A stretch of DNA of 64,000 nt from Mycobacterium haemophilum DSM 44634 (GCF_000340435.2 NZ_CP011883.2:1026607-1090606); one strand, 5' to 3'; positions 27,066 through 36,144 are shown, counted from the stretch's first letter. The notes: generated by a model from the sequence alone, not told the origin. Numbers and translations: made by a program.

Positions 27066-28399
27066 CCGTGGTCAAGATGCGGCGGTGGGATCCATTCGGT
27101 GTCGCCGTGGGTGTTTTTGCGGGTGGTCCAGCCGCCGGGTTGCAGGAGGCGGTGTTGGGGGCCGCAGCCGAAGGTGAGGTTGTTGATGTCGGTGCTGCGG
27201 CATTGGGCGTACTCGGTGACGTGATGGACTTCGCAGTAATACCCAGGCACTGTGCAGCCCGGCGCGGAGCAGCCCCGTTCTTTGGCGTACAAGACGATTC
27301 GTTGTGCGGGTGAGGCGAGTCGTTTGGTGTGGTAGAGCGCCAGCGCTTTGCCTTTGTCGAAGATCGCCAGGTAGTGCCGGGCATGCCGCGCTAGGCGGAT
27401 GACATCACTCATGGGCAATAGGGTGCCGCCGCCGGTGAGGCCTTTGCCGGCGGCAGCCTCGAGCTCGGCCAGGGTGGTGGACACGATGATGGAGGCCGGT
27501 AGCCCATTGTGCTGGCCCAGCTTTCCCGAACACAGCAGGGCACGCAACGCCGCATTGAGTGCATCATGGTTGCGTTGGGCGGGGCTGCGGGTGTCTTTGT
27601 CGATGGCCTGTTGCGAAGGTGCGCCGTCCACACATGCGGTGTCATCGGTGGGGTTGCACATGCCGGGTGCGGCCAGTTTGGCCAGCACGGCTTCCAGGGT
27701 GGCGCGGGCCTCGGGGGTCAGCCAACCGCGCAGCGCCGTCATGCCGTCGGCTTGCTGGTTGCCTAAGGTTAAGCCGCGCCGCCGGGCCCGATCAGTGTCG
27801 CTGTAGGTCCCGTCAGGGTTGAGGCAGTCGGCGAGCCGATCGGCCAGCCCGGCCAGCTGTTCGGGCCGAAACTGGGAGCCCAGTTTCGCAAGATGCGCTT
27901 CGGCGTGTTCGTGGGTTGCCGTATCGACCCAGCCGGGCAACCCGTGGCAGAACTTCCGAATCACCGCCACCTGACCGGCGCCGAGCTTGCCCTGGCGTTG
28001 CGCTGCGGCGGTCGCGGCCAAGACGGGTGGCAACGGTTCACCGGTCAAGCCCCGACGCGGCCCCAGATCGGCGGCCTCCCGGATACGCCGGGCGGCTTCG
28101 GCGCGGCTGATCAGCGTCCACTCGGCAATCGCATGCGAAAGCGTGCCGCCGAGCTCTTCGGGGGTCGCTTGGCGGGCAAGCTGATTGATCATTGGGTGTT
28201 CGACGGCAGGTATCCTGCGGCGCACCCGCTCACAGCGCTCCAACAACGCCAACCACTCCCGGCTGCACAGCGCATCAACGTCCAGCGCAGCTACACCGTC
28301 GACCGCGGCGTCGAGCGCATCAAACGCAGCCGTGATGGCCTCCCGATCAACAACCGCACTCGAACCCATGTCCCCGAAACTATCGAAGGGCACCGACAT
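26981..28399 (-). CDS. REP13E12-type DUF222/HNH endonuclease
   Basis: 472 residues, the 13E12 repeat family of mycobacteria. The N-terminal DUF222 helical region (about 20-300) includes SREWLALLERCERVRRRIPAVEH and HAEAHLAKLGSQFRPEQLAGLADRLAD. The C-terminal HNH/Zn module has CSAPGC, YYCEVHHVTEY and the downstream NLTFGCGPQHRLL (His-Asn-His catalytic core). The C-terminal tail ends SDDSPDAA. These genes behave as multicopy repetitive elements, and in M. tuberculosis prophage phiRv1 integrates into REP13E12 copies. This copy looks intact, and a truncated 3' copy lies at 25549-25632. Confidence 0.9.
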   Translation of the reverse strand: MSVPFDSFGDMGSSAVVDREAITAAFDALDAAVDGVAALDVDALCSREWLALLERCERVRRRIPAVEHPMINQLARQATPEELGGTLSHAIAEWTLISRAEAARRIREAADLGPRRGLTGEPLPPVLAATAAAQRQGKLGAGQVAVIRKFCHGLPGWVDTATHEHAEAHLAKLGSQFRPEQLAGLADRLADCLNPDGTYSDTDRARRRGLTLGNQQADGMTALRGWLTPEARATLEAVLAKLAAPGMCNPTDDTACVDGAPSQQAIDKDTRSPAQRNHDALNAALRALLCSGKLGQHNGLPASIIVSTTLAELEAAAGKGLTGGGTLLPMSDVIRLARHARHYLAIFDKGKALALYHTKRLASPAQRIVLYAKERGCSAPGCTVPGYYCEVHHVTEYAQCRSTDINNLTFGCGPQHRLLQPGGWTTRKNTHGDTEWIPPPHLDHGQPRINTYWHPEKLLRRDGDSDDSPDAA

Positions 28400-28459
28400 T
28401 GATGGTGTTCAACCGCAACGGTTGATGATTAGCTGGCCCGTCCGCTTCCGGTGGTGACC

Positions 28460-28663
28460 CTGGCACTGACTGACGCCCTGCTGGGTTGTCTTTTTCTTGA
28501 TCTGTCTCACCGGCGGCGGGCGGGTCGCACCATGAGGCCCGGCAGGGCGGACATGACCTAATCAGGAGCCTGGTAGTTCCCTCATCAATGTCTTGTCTGC
28601 CCGCCCTACCGGGTGTCACCGCAACCGCCGGTGATCACACCGGCAGAAGGGAACATCACCATC
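28460..28663 (+). ncRNA. Candidate IS110 left-end region / bridge RNA
   Basis: Non-coding stretch upstream of the IS110-family recombinase. It holds a 13-bp stem (CCCGGCAGGGCGG at 28538-28550 with CCGCCCTACCGGG at 28601-28613, one mismatch) enclosing 50 bases. IS110 elements such as IS621 encode a structured bridge RNA in this position that pairs with target and donor DNA. The location and a stem fit, but loops and element ends were not resolved. The IS boundaries are not marked because the family lacks terminal inverted repeats. Confidence 0.4.
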
Positions 28664-29863
28664 GTGACAGCATCGCAGTTGGTCGTCATTGGCGCCGACA
28701 CGCATCTCGATACCGTTCACCTCGCCACGTTGAGCGATACCGGCAAACCCTTGGCAGATGCGGAGTTCCCGACGAACCCGACGGGCTATTGCGAGGCGCT
28801 CACGTGGGCGCAGAGCTTCGGGACAGTACTGATCGCCGGGGTGGAAGGCACTTCCAGCTATGGTGCGGGATTGACCCGGGCGCTGCAGGACGCCGGCATC
28901 GAGGTCGTCGAAGTTAACCGCCCCGACCGCGCCACCCGGCGCCGGCGCGGCAAGTCCGACCCGCTCGACGCCTATGCCGCGGCCCGTAACGCGTTGTCCG
29001 GGGACGGCCTTGCCGCCCCGAAAGACGAACGCACCACGGCGCTGAGCGCTCTGTTGACCGCTCGTCGCGGCGCAGTCAAAGCCCGCACCGCAGCGACCAA
29101 CCAAATTCAATCTTTATTGATCACCGCACCCGCCGAGCTGCGTGAACGCTACCGCCGTTGCAACACAGCCGGTCTGGTCAAAGCCCTAGCTCGTTGCCGG
29201 CTTGTTGCCCATGGTGACCCGACCACCATGGCCGTCCTTAGCGCAGTCAAGACGCTGGCCCTTCGCGCGCAGTTCCTGCATCGCCAAGAGCGTGAACTCA
29301 CCGACCAGATCGACACCCTGGTACAGAGCATCAACCCCGGGCTGCGCGTCGCCCACGGCATTGGACCCGACACCGCCGCCGCGCTACTAATCACCGCCGG
29401 CCTCAACCCATATCGGCTACGCAGCGAAGCCGCCTTTGCCGCGCTATGCGGTGTTGCCCCCGTTCCGGCCTCCTCGGGCAAGACGACCCGCCATCGACTC
29501 TCGCGGGGCGGCGATCGCTCAGCAAACAACGCGTTGTACCGCATCGCCTTGGTGCGAATGTCCAATGACCCGCGCACCCGCGACTACGTCGCCCGCCAAA
29601 CCACCAACAATCGCCGCAAGGCCGAAATCCTGCGCCTCCTCAAACGCGCCATCGCCCGCGAGGTCTTCCGACTACTCACCCGCCCCTGCGTCATCGACGA
29701 CTACAGCGATCTACGCCCAGCTCGCCAAGCCAAAAACATCACTCTCAGCACCGTGGCCGAGCACTTCGGCGTCTGGCCTAACGACATCTCCCGACTCGAA
29801 CGCGGACTCCAACGCAACGACACCCTCGCCGCCAATTATCGCCAATGGCTCACCGCCGCTTGA
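28664..29863 (+). CDS. IS110-family transposase/recombinase
   Basis: 399 residues from GTG 28664 (MTASQLVVIGADTHLD); the frame is open from 28613. The N-terminal DEDD RuvC-like domain shows IGADTHLD (first Asp), IAGVEGTSSYG (Glu), and KSDPLDAYAAARN (Asp pair). The C-terminal transposase_20 helix-hairpin and catalytic Ser region runs IGPDTAAALLITAGL, LRSEAAFAALCGVAPVPASSGKT and HRLSRGGDRSANNALYRI. The length is normal for the IS110 group. No frameshift is seen, so the element may be active. It is inserted between the 13E12 gene and the sulfatase gene. Confidence 0.94.
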   Translation: MTASQLVVIGADTHLDTVHLATLSDTGKPLADAEFPTNPTGYCEALTWAQSFGTVLIAGVEGTSSYGAGLTRALQDAGIEVVEVNRPDRATRRRRGKSDPLDAYAAARNALSGDGLAAPKDERTTALSALLTARRGAVKARTAATNQIQSLLITAPAELRERYRRCNTAGLVKALARCRLVAHGDPTTMAVLSAVKTLALRAQFLHRQERELTDQIDTLVQSINPGLRVAHGIGPDTAAALLITAGLNPYRLRSEAAFAALCGVAPVPASSGKTTRHRLSRGGDRSANNALYRIALVRMSNDPRTRDYVARQTTNNRRKAEILRLLKRAIAREVFRLLTRPCVIDDYSDLRPARQAKNITLSTVAEHFGVWPNDISRLERGLQRNDTLAANYRQWLTAA

Positions 29864-29986
29864 CCCATAACACGAATAGGAGCATCAGAAAGCGCCGATT
29901 TGGTACCATTGAAACCAAAGTGACACAAGTGGTTTCGTGACAGCTGACGATCTAGTCGAGTTCTCCAGACCGTCGCCAGCCGGCAC

Positions 29987-32410
29987 CTATTGCTTGGCCA
30001 GCGCGACCCGTAACCGATCTTGCGGACTGATCAAGTGGTCCTGGCTGTCGCTACCGATTTCCAGCAGGACCCATGCGATTTCGCCGGTGAACGCGTTGTC
30101 GGTTGGCCCGTAGTCCGGCGAGCAGGGTGAGCCGGTGTCGCGGCCGACATCGCATGTTTCGTCTGCCGAGTAGGCCATGGGCTGGGTCATGTCCACCCGG
30201 CCCTTGCCCACCGGGACGCCGTCGTAACACAGCGTTACTTCACCGCCTTTCGCGAATCCGCCACCGTCGTAGTCGAATTCCATACGGACCTGGTGCTTGC
30301 CCGTAGCGATCGGTTTGTCGGCATCCACCATGTAATGGTGGATGCCCAGGAAGTTATAGCAGTACCTCAGCCGGCCGTCGTGCGCATACAACGCCCACCC
30401 GCCAACGAGGCCGCCCTGAGCGATGATCACACCGTTGGCGCCGGCGTCGGGAACGGTGATATCGGCTGTGACCGCGTACGACTTGTTCTTGAGCCCCAGC
30501 ACGCAGTTTTCGCTGACCCGCATCCCGGGAAACATCAACTGGCGATTGCCGCGGATCAGTTGAGGGCGCCCGGCGATATCGGGATTGAACCGTTGGAACG
30601 AACGGTCATCGAGCGGCAGCACGTTGTACTTCACCGCCTCGATGAGCCACAGCCTTTGCAGCTTCGCCAACGTCTCTGGATTGTCTTTGGCGATGTCGCG
30701 AGCTTGGGTCCAGTCGTCAGGTCCGTAGAGTTCCCACACATCGTCGTCGAACGCCGGCGCGTCGAGTAGCCATGGGGTACGGTGCTTGGTCGCCGCCATC
30801 CAGCCCCGGTAATAGATGCCACGGTTGCCCAGGCATTCGAAATACTGCAGATCGTGGTTCTCGGCCGCATTGGCGTCGCGCATTGTGGCGAGCATGCTGA
30901 CGCCTTCGATCGGCGCCTGTTGAATGCCATTGACCGATACGGGTGCGGGTAGCCCGGCCGCTTCCAGGATGGTGGGGGCCACATCGATCACGGAGTGGAA
31001 CTGGTGGCGGCAGTGGCCCTTATCGGTAATTCCGTTGGGCCAGTGCACAACCGTCCCGTTGCGGGTGCCGCCCCAATGCGAGGCGATCTGCTTGGTCCAC
31101 TGATACGGGGTGCATAACGCGTGCGCCCAGCCCACGGCATAGTGGTTATAGGCGCGCGGCGTTCCGAAGGCGTCGATCTTGCTCCGCAGAAACTCGGCGC
31201 TTTCGATGCCGCCCAACCCGTTCAGTGTGGTCATCTCGTTGAAGCAGCCGACGGGGGTGCCCTCGGCGGAGGCACCGTTGTCGCCGATGATGTAGATGAT
31301 CATTGTGTTGTCAAGGACGTCAAGTTCCTCGATCGCGTCGACCACCCGACCCACCTCGTGGTCGGTCTGCTCCAGGAAACCGGCGTAGATCTCCATCTGC
31401 CGGGCCAGTACCGGTTTCAGGTCGTCGGGCATGTCGTCCCAGGCCGGAATCTCCTGGTGGCGGCCAGTCAATTCCGCATCCGCGGGAATAACGCCCAACT
31501 CCTTTTGCCTCTGGAAGATGCCCTTACGCAACACATCCCAGCCTTCATAGAATTTGCCCCGGTACTTGTCCGACCACAGCGCGGGCACATGGTGCGGCGC
31601 GTGCGTGGCGCCCGGCGCGAAGTACATGAAGAACGGCTTGTCCGGGGCGAGAGCCTGTTGCTGGCGCACCCAGCTGATGGCGCGATCGGCAAGATCTTCG
31701 GTGAGCGTGTAGCCCTCCTCCGGTGTCTTGGGCGGGTCGATTGGGGTGGTTCCCTCGTAGAGCCCGGGGTAATACTGATTGGCTTCGGCCCCGACGAAGC
31801 CGTAAAAATATTCGAATCCGGAACCCGTCGGCCAGTGCTGAAACGGCCCGACCGCGGATACTTCCCAAGCGGGAACCTCGTGGCACTTCCCGAACTGGGC
31901 TGTCGAATACCCATTCAGCCGCAGCGTTTCGGCAATAGGAGCCTTGTCTTTCGGCCGCACGCTGGTGTATCCGGGCGCCGAGGTGGCCAGCTCGGTGACG
32001 CCACCGGCGTTGACCGAGTGTTGGTTACGGCCGGTCAGCAGCGCCTGGCGGGTGGGCGAACACAGCGCGGTGGTGTGGAAGCGGGTCAGCTTGAGACCGT
32101 TGGCTGCTAGGCGCTCAGCGGTGGGTGTATGACAAGGTCCGCCGAAGGCCGAAGACGCGCTGAAGCCGACATCATCAAGCAGCACGATCAATACGTTCGG
32201 TGCGCCCGCCGGTGGGCGCAGCATCGGGATCGGCGGGTACTGGCTGTGCGGGTCGTTGGTGTCGTATGCCGTCAACCCGACGTGCTTGCGATCTGCGATG
32301 GGCAGACTTTCCCGCATTACCCGCGGCGGCATCGCGCCGTCACTGCTTGTCGCTGGGCTCACCGGCTGCGCGGCGACGTGGTCAGGACCATGAGCGGCAG
32401 GCTTTGCCAT
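29987..32410 (-). CDS. Type I arylsulfatase-like enzyme
   Basis: 807 residues from ATG 32410 (AAGGGA 7 bp upstream). Alkaline-phosphatase-superfamily sulfatase like mycobacterial AtsA/AtsB/AtsD. Metal ligands are at DD79-80 (LIVLLDDVG). The sulfatase signature CSPTRQALLTGR has Cys117, converted to formylglycine by an FGE encoded elsewhere. Further ligands are in IIGDNGASAEG. The C-terminal β-domain (about 620-800) is of the AtsD type, with GGEVTLCYDGVPVGKGRVD. No signal peptide is visible, so it is likely cytoplasmic. The natural sulfated substrate is unknown. It follows a small exported Cys protein on the same strand by 66 bp. Confidence 0.92.
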   Translation of the reverse strand: MAKPAAHGPDHVAAQPVSPATSSDGAMPPRVMRESLPIADRKHVGLTAYDTNDPHSQYPPIPMLRPPAGAPNVLIVLLDDVGFSASSAFGGPCHTPTAERLAANGLKLTRFHTTALCSPTRQALLTGRNQHSVNAGGVTELATSAPGYTSVRPKDKAPIAETLRLNGYSTAQFGKCHEVPAWEVSAVGPFQHWPTGSGFEYFYGFVGAEANQYYPGLYEGTTPIDPPKTPEEGYTLTEDLADRAISWVRQQQALAPDKPFFMYFAPGATHAPHHVPALWSDKYRGKFYEGWDVLRKGIFQRQKELGVIPADAELTGRHQEIPAWDDMPDDLKPVLARQMEIYAGFLEQTDHEVGRVVDAIEELDVLDNTMIIYIIGDNGASAEGTPVGCFNEMTTLNGLGGIESAEFLRSKIDAFGTPRAYNHYAVGWAHALCTPYQWTKQIASHWGGTRNGTVVHWPNGITDKGHCRHQFHSVIDVAPTILEAAGLPAPVSVNGIQQAPIEGVSMLATMRDANAAENHDLQYFECLGNRGIYYRGWMAATKHRTPWLLDAPAFDDDVWELYGPDDWTQARDIAKDNPETLAKLQRLWLIEAVKYNVLPLDDRSFQRFNPDIAGRPQLIRGNRQLMFPGMRVSENCVLGLKNKSYAVTADITVPDAGANGVIIAQGGLVGGWALYAHDGRLRYCYNFLGIHHYMVDADKPIATGKHQVRMEFDYDGGGFAKGGEVTLCYDGVPVGKGRVDMTQPMAYSADETCDVGRDTGSPCSPDYGPTDNAFTGEIAWVLLEIGSDSQDHLISPQDRLRVALAKQ

Positions 32411-32475
32411 AATCATTCCCTTCATGAAGCTCCGCGGCCAGCGGACTCGATACCGTAATCGGAGCGGCAACCCCG

Positions 32476-32847
32476 TTAGCCGGTGTCGACGCAGCCGCTG
32501 ACGCTGACGTGCCGACCTACGTTGGCGCAGGCATAGAGGCTGCCCGCCGGATCTGGCGGGGGTGGGGGGGGAGTGGATTCGGCGGGCGGTGGGTAGTCGT
32601 TCGGTGCATCTGCGTATTGCTCGACCGTGCCAACGACATCTGTGCACCCACCCACCGTGACGTGGCGGGCGCCGACGCTGCCGCAGACATCGGCCTGGAC
32701 GACGGCGGGGGCGGAGTTGTGGGAGGCCCCTGCAGTTGTGGCCAGCACCACCATCGAGGCAGCGGCCGATAGCCAACACCTGGTGCGCCGCCACGACCCG
32801 TTACGCCTCTGCTTGCCACTGTTGTTTGGCGAGGTGGTGTCGTTCAC
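32476..32847 (-). CDS. Small exported protein with two Cys repeats
   Basis: 123 residues from GTG 32847. After a basic N-terminus a hydrophobic segment (WLSAAASMVVLATTAGASHN, about 26-45) is a probable signal peptide. The mature part has two copies of a short motif: CGSVGARHVTVGGC and CANVGRHVSVSGC, joined by a Pro-rich linker (PPPAESTPPPPPPDP). Each unit probably forms one disulfide. There is no known family assignment. Its likely co-transcription with the sulfatase gene is inferred from 65-bp spacing. Its ribosome binding site lies in an 11-bp tandem duplication. Confidence 0.7.
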   Translation of the reverse strand: MNDTTSPNNSGKQRRNGSWRRTRCWLSAAASMVVLATTAGASHNSAPAVVQADVCGSVGARHVTVGGCTDVVGTVEQYADAPNDYPPPAESTPPPPPPDPAGSLYACANVGRHVSVSGCVDTG

Positions 32848-32869
32848 AGTGATTCCTTAGTGATTCCTT
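32848..32869. repeat. 11-bp tandem duplication carrying the ribosome binding site
   Basis: AGTGATTCCTT appears twice in a row. Read on the minus strand it gives AAGGAATCACTAAGGAATCACT directly before the GTG start of the Cys-repeat protein, so the Shine-Dalgarno is duplicated. Confidence 0.85.
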
Positions 32870-33159
32870 TGTGGATGGGCGACACGGTTTTGAGCCGGTG
32901 TTCGTCTCTCTGACCACTATCGGCTGGCGACGGCCGCAGACAGGTCGGACAAACACGGGATAGGGCGGATGAAATGTTGTCCCCTTTTTGGGGGAGGACA
33001 GTGAACTTTCGGCTGGACCAAGGCAACCTAGGTGACCAGCGACAACGCGCTCAGTAGTGGGCACATTGCCGCGCTGGTTGGTGAGGAGCAACAATATGTG
33101 GGCGCCCGTCCTCCCTGGTTGGGCCCAGCCAGCTTGTCAGAGAGCATTTGGAGCAGCCC
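32870..33159. other. Divergent intergenic region
   Basis: 290 bp between the exported Cys-protein gene (minus) and the LuxR regulator (plus), with no gene. It contains a stem CCCC-TTTTT-GGGG at about 32981-32993 and must include promoters in both directions. The hairpin with T-loop could be a regulatory structure or terminator-like leader. Confidence 0.5.
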
Positions 33160-33807
33160 ATGGTCTATCGCACTGACCGGATCAGTGTCGTTGTGGCCGA
33201 CGATCACCCGGTTACTCGCCAAGGTGTGGTGCGCGCCCTGGTGTCCAGCGGACGAGTGGAGGTCGTCGCCGAGGTTGCCGACGGCCGCGCGGCGTTGGCC
33301 GCCATCCGGGAACTACGGCCCGCGGTCGCCCTTCTCGACTACAAGATGCCTGGGCTGGATGGCCTTGAAGTTACCCATGCGATAACCCGTGATCGGTTGC
33401 CCACCCAGGTGGTGCTGCTGAGCGCGTTTGATGACAGTTCGGTTGTCTACAAGGCTTTAGCCGAGGGCGCTTCAGGCTACTTGACCAAAGAATCCGATAG
33501 CGACGAGATCATCGCTGCCGTGGTCAAATGCGCCGGCGGCGATGCGTACCTGCCCACCGGGTTAGCCGGGGGGCTGGCCGGTGAAGTTAAACAACGGGCC
33601 AGGGGAACGGCGGCGTTGTTGAGTGAGCGCGAGACCCAGGTGGTGGCGATGATGGCCGACGGGTTGTCGGTTCCGGAGATCGCGACGCGACTTCATTTGG
33701 CGCCCAGCACCGTTAAGACACATGTACAGAACCTGTACGAGAAGCTTGGCGTCTCGGATCGGGGTGCCGCCGTCGCCGAGGCGATGCGTCGTCGATTGGT
33801 GGAGTAA
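33160..33807 (+). CDS. NarL/LuxR-family response regulator
   Basis: 215 residues from ATG 33160 (GGAG 6 bp before; the frame is open from TTG 33148). The receiver domain (8-125) has acidic DD14-15, phospho-acceptor D60 (LLDYKMPG), switch Ser/Thr in VVLLSAFD, and Lys in YLTKESD. The C-terminal GerE/LuxR helix-turn-helix (150-215) reads LSERETQVVAMMADGLSVPEIATRLHLAPSTVKTHVQNLYEKLGVSDRGAAVAEAMRR. The best partner is the NarL-type histidine kinase at 39914-41101, separated from it by the peptidase/PE-PPE block. A remnant of a second copy of this gene's 3' end lies beside that kinase. Confidence 0.92.
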   Translation: MVYRTDRISVVVADDHPVTRQGVVRALVSSGRVEVVAEVADGRAALAAIRELRPAVALLDYKMPGLDGLEVTHAITRDRLPTQVVLLSAFDDSSVVYKALAEGASGYLTKESDSDEIIAAVVKCAGGDAYLPTGLAGGLAGEVKQRARGTAALLSERETQVVAMMADGLSVPEIATRLHLAPSTVKTHVQNLYEKLGVSDRGAAVAEAMRRRLVE

Positions 33808-33816
33808 CCCCGAACC

Positions 33817-35967
33817 TCACGTCCCCCGGTTTGGCCCATGCTCGAGCCCGGTGCGGTCACTGGGCTTTTCGGCGGTGTCGGGTGCTGTGAGCCCGGTATG
33901 TGCGGCACAAAAAGCCAGGGTATCGGCGTCTATGTTGATCAGCCTTGAGGCGGCGCGCGGGCCGTGGCCCACATGATCTTCGGTGCGCAGCAGGATCGGG
34001 TTGGTCGAGCTGGTGGCGTGTTGCAGCGCGGCGGTGAGTTTGCGGGCGTGCCCGGCGCCGACGCGGGCGTCGCGGCGGGGGCTGGTTAGCAAGACGGCCG
34101 GGAAGGCGGCGCCGGGTCTGACGTTGTGGTAGGGCGAGTAGCGCAGCAGCACGTTGCGGTCTTCGGTGTTGGTGGGATCGCCGAATTCTGCTGTCCATAA
34201 GGCTCCGGCTCCAAGTCGTGGATATCGGATCATGTCGGTGAGTGGGCTAGAGCAGACCGCGGCCGCGTAAAGGTGCGGGTCGCGGGTGAGTGCGACGGCG
34301 ACGGTGAGTCCGCTGTGGGAGGTGCCGCGGATGGCCAGCTGGCGGGGGGTGGTCAAGCCGTTGCGGTGCAGCCATCGGGCGGCGGCGGCGAAGTCGCTGA
34401 AGGCTTTTGGTTTGTTGGTGCCGCGCCCCGCGGCATGCCACTGGCTGCCGTGTTCTCCCCCACCGCGAATCCCGGCGATGGCATAGATTCCGCCCGCCTT
34501 GACCCAGGCCAGCACCGAGGGACTGTAGGCGGCGGCGGCCGACACTCCGAAGCCACCGTAAGCGGACAGGATTGTCGGGCGCGGTCCATCAGTGATCCCG
34601 GTGGGCACGATCAGATAAATCGGTATGCGGGTGCCGTCGTCGGCGGGGTAGCTCACCCGATGCACCGTGACGGCCGGGCCGGCGGGCGACGGGACATCAC
34701 CCGCATCGTCACGGTGGACGCGTCGATCCGCAAGGTCGAACCGATACACCGCCGCGGGGGTCATGAAGTCGGTGTAGAGAAACCAGGCTTGTCCGGAATC
34801 ACCTGGGGCACTGGTCAAGTTGGTCAGTGTTCCCGGACCTGACCCCGGTGTTGGCGCATCGTAGAGGGGCTGCCCGTGCACGTCGTACAGCACCAGCCGC
34901 GGTTCCCCGGATCCGCTGCTGCTGACCAAGAAACGCAGCTGTCCGCGGCGGGGTTCGACCAGTGCGGTGCATCCAGTGAGCACGTGCCGCGGCGGCAGGG
35001 TGACCACGGTGCGCCACGCATCGCGGGTGGGGCGATCCGGATCGACGAGGCAGACTCGGCCAGCCGGTGCATCCCGGGTGGTGATCGCATACATCAGATT
35101 TCGTGGTCCAACTTTGAGCAGTGCCTGACTGCCATCCACGGTGCCGTCGTATACCTTCAGCAGCCGTGGGGCGCGGCTGTTCCCGTCGGCCAAGTCGGCT
35201 AAGTAAATCCTGTTGCCGGCCTGACCGCCAGCCATCGCGCTAATCACCAGCCACCGCTTATCGCCGCTGACCGTCACCGCCAACTGGCGTAGCGGGGTCT
35301 GGAACACCACCGCATCGGGCGTGGTCTGGTCGTCGAGACGGTGTACCCGGACCTGGCCAAGGCCCTCGGACCCCGAGTCGTGTACGTAGTAGTAGCCGGA
35401 ATCGTCGGGCAGCCACGCGACCGGCGTCTGACGGCCGGGGTGAACCGGTCGACCGACTGGGTCGCCGGTGTCCACGTCGAGCACCCGCAACTCGGGCCGC
35501 TCGTTGCCGGCGCGCGACAACTGCGCGGCCACCAGCCGACCGCTCCACGAGGGGTGCCATGCGTCTAACGTGGTCAGGCCACAAGGATCGATTGCGGCCG
35601 GATCGAGCAACACCCGATCCGGACCCGAGCCCGCTGCCATCATGAGAATGGGCAGTTCTTGACCCGAACGGCGGCGCAGGAAAAACCGTCGCGGCCCCCG
35701 CACCACCGGCGTCGAGGTGACCGGGCTCATAACCGAACCGGCAGCTGTCAACTCGGCTACCACATCACCAAAAAATCCACGCAGCGACAACGACACCGCT
35801 GACGCCTCAAGAAGTTCAGTCTGTTCGTCTAGCCACCGCAGGCAGTGTGGGCTGTCGTCGTCCTCCAGCCACCGATACGGGTCAGGGATCACGGTGTCAC
35901 CGAACTGGTCGGCATGACGGCTGCGATGTGCGCTGGGATAGCGGGTACTGCTGTGCATTTGGGTCAT
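33817..35967 (-). CDS. Prolyl oligopeptidase (S9A)
   Basis: 716 residues. The N-terminal helix and β-propeller (about 15-440) begin YPSAHRSRHADQFGDTVIPDPYRWLED, the S9A signature start. The C-terminal α/β hydrolase has IRGTSHSGLTV with Ser about 550, RRDARVGAGHARK with Asp about 633 and DHVGHG with His about 668. Spacing matches the Ser-Asp-His triad of the family, but the usual GGSNGG elbow is changed to GTSHSG. There is no signal peptide. Known relatives include RiPP leader proteases (FlaP) and macrocyclases (PCY1, POPB). It lies 63 bp downstream of a 37-residue peptide gene, the second of two. The peptides are the suspected substrates (inference). Confidence 0.9.
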   Translation of the reverse strand: MTQMHSSTRYPSAHRSRHADQFGDTVIPDPYRWLEDDDSPHCLRWLDEQTELLEASAVSLSLRGFFGDVVAELTAAGSVMSPVTSTPVVRGPRRFFLRRRSGQELPILMMAAGSGPDRVLLDPAAIDPCGLTTLDAWHPSWSGRLVAAQLSRAGNERPELRVLDVDTGDPVGRPVHPGRQTPVAWLPDDSGYYYVHDSGSEGLGQVRVHRLDDQTTPDAVVFQTPLRQLAVTVSGDKRWLVISAMAGGQAGNRIYLADLADGNSRAPRLLKVYDGTVDGSQALLKVGPRNLMYAITTRDAPAGRVCLVDPDRPTRDAWRTVVTLPPRHVLTGCTALVEPRRGQLRFLVSSSGSGEPRLVLYDVHGQPLYDAPTPGSGPGTLTNLTSAPGDSGQAWFLYTDFMTPAAVYRFDLADRRVHRDDAGDVPSPAGPAVTVHRVSYPADDGTRIPIYLIVPTGITDGPRPTILSAYGGFGVSAAAAYSPSVLAWVKAGGIYAIAGIRGGGEHGSQWHAAGRGTNKPKAFSDFAAAARWLHRNGLTTPRQLAIRGTSHSGLTVAVALTRDPHLYAAAVCSSPLTDMIRYPRLGAGALWTAEFGDPTNTEDRNVLLRYSPYHNVRPGAAFPAVLLTSPRRDARVGAGHARKLTAALQHATSSTNPILLRTEDHVGHGPRAASRLINIDADTLAFCAAHTGLTAPDTAEKPSDRTGLEHGPNRGT

Positions 35968-36030
35968 GTGAGTTCCGAATTCCGGCGAGGCGAGGAGCGG
36001 CGAATGGACCGCCCCTGGCCTGTGCGCTGG

Positions 36031-36144
36031 TTACTCAGCGTTCCCGTACCACAACGCGAGCTGCCAATCCGAGATCACAATGATCTCGTCCGCAGGACAG
36101 GCATACGGGCAGGCACGGTGCTGCTTTGATGCGGATTGTTTCAT
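36031..36144 (-). CDS. 37-residue precursor-type peptide, copy A
   Basis: Begins MKQSASKQHRACPYACP, then ADEIIVISDWQLALWYGNAE. AAGGAG lies 8 bp before the ATG. The peptide has a CxxxC pair in its first half and an acidic-hydrophobic second half ending at TAA. It is paralogous to the peptide at 36446-36559; the stretch PADEIIVISDWQ is identical. A prolyl oligopeptidase gene follows 63 bp downstream. Cleavage after the conserved Pro17 would release the last 20 residues (inference). It could be a RiPP precursor, a signalling peptide, or another peptidase substrate. No modifying enzyme of a known RiPP class is adjacent. Confidence 0.72.
   Translation of the reverse strand: MKQSASKQHRACPYACPADEIIVISDWQLALWYGNAE

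Noticed and set aside
31121..32110. 329-codon plus-strand frame opposite the sulfatase gene
   Set aside because: Antisense shadow of a protein with intact catalytic motifs; Val/Gly/Arg-rich translation.
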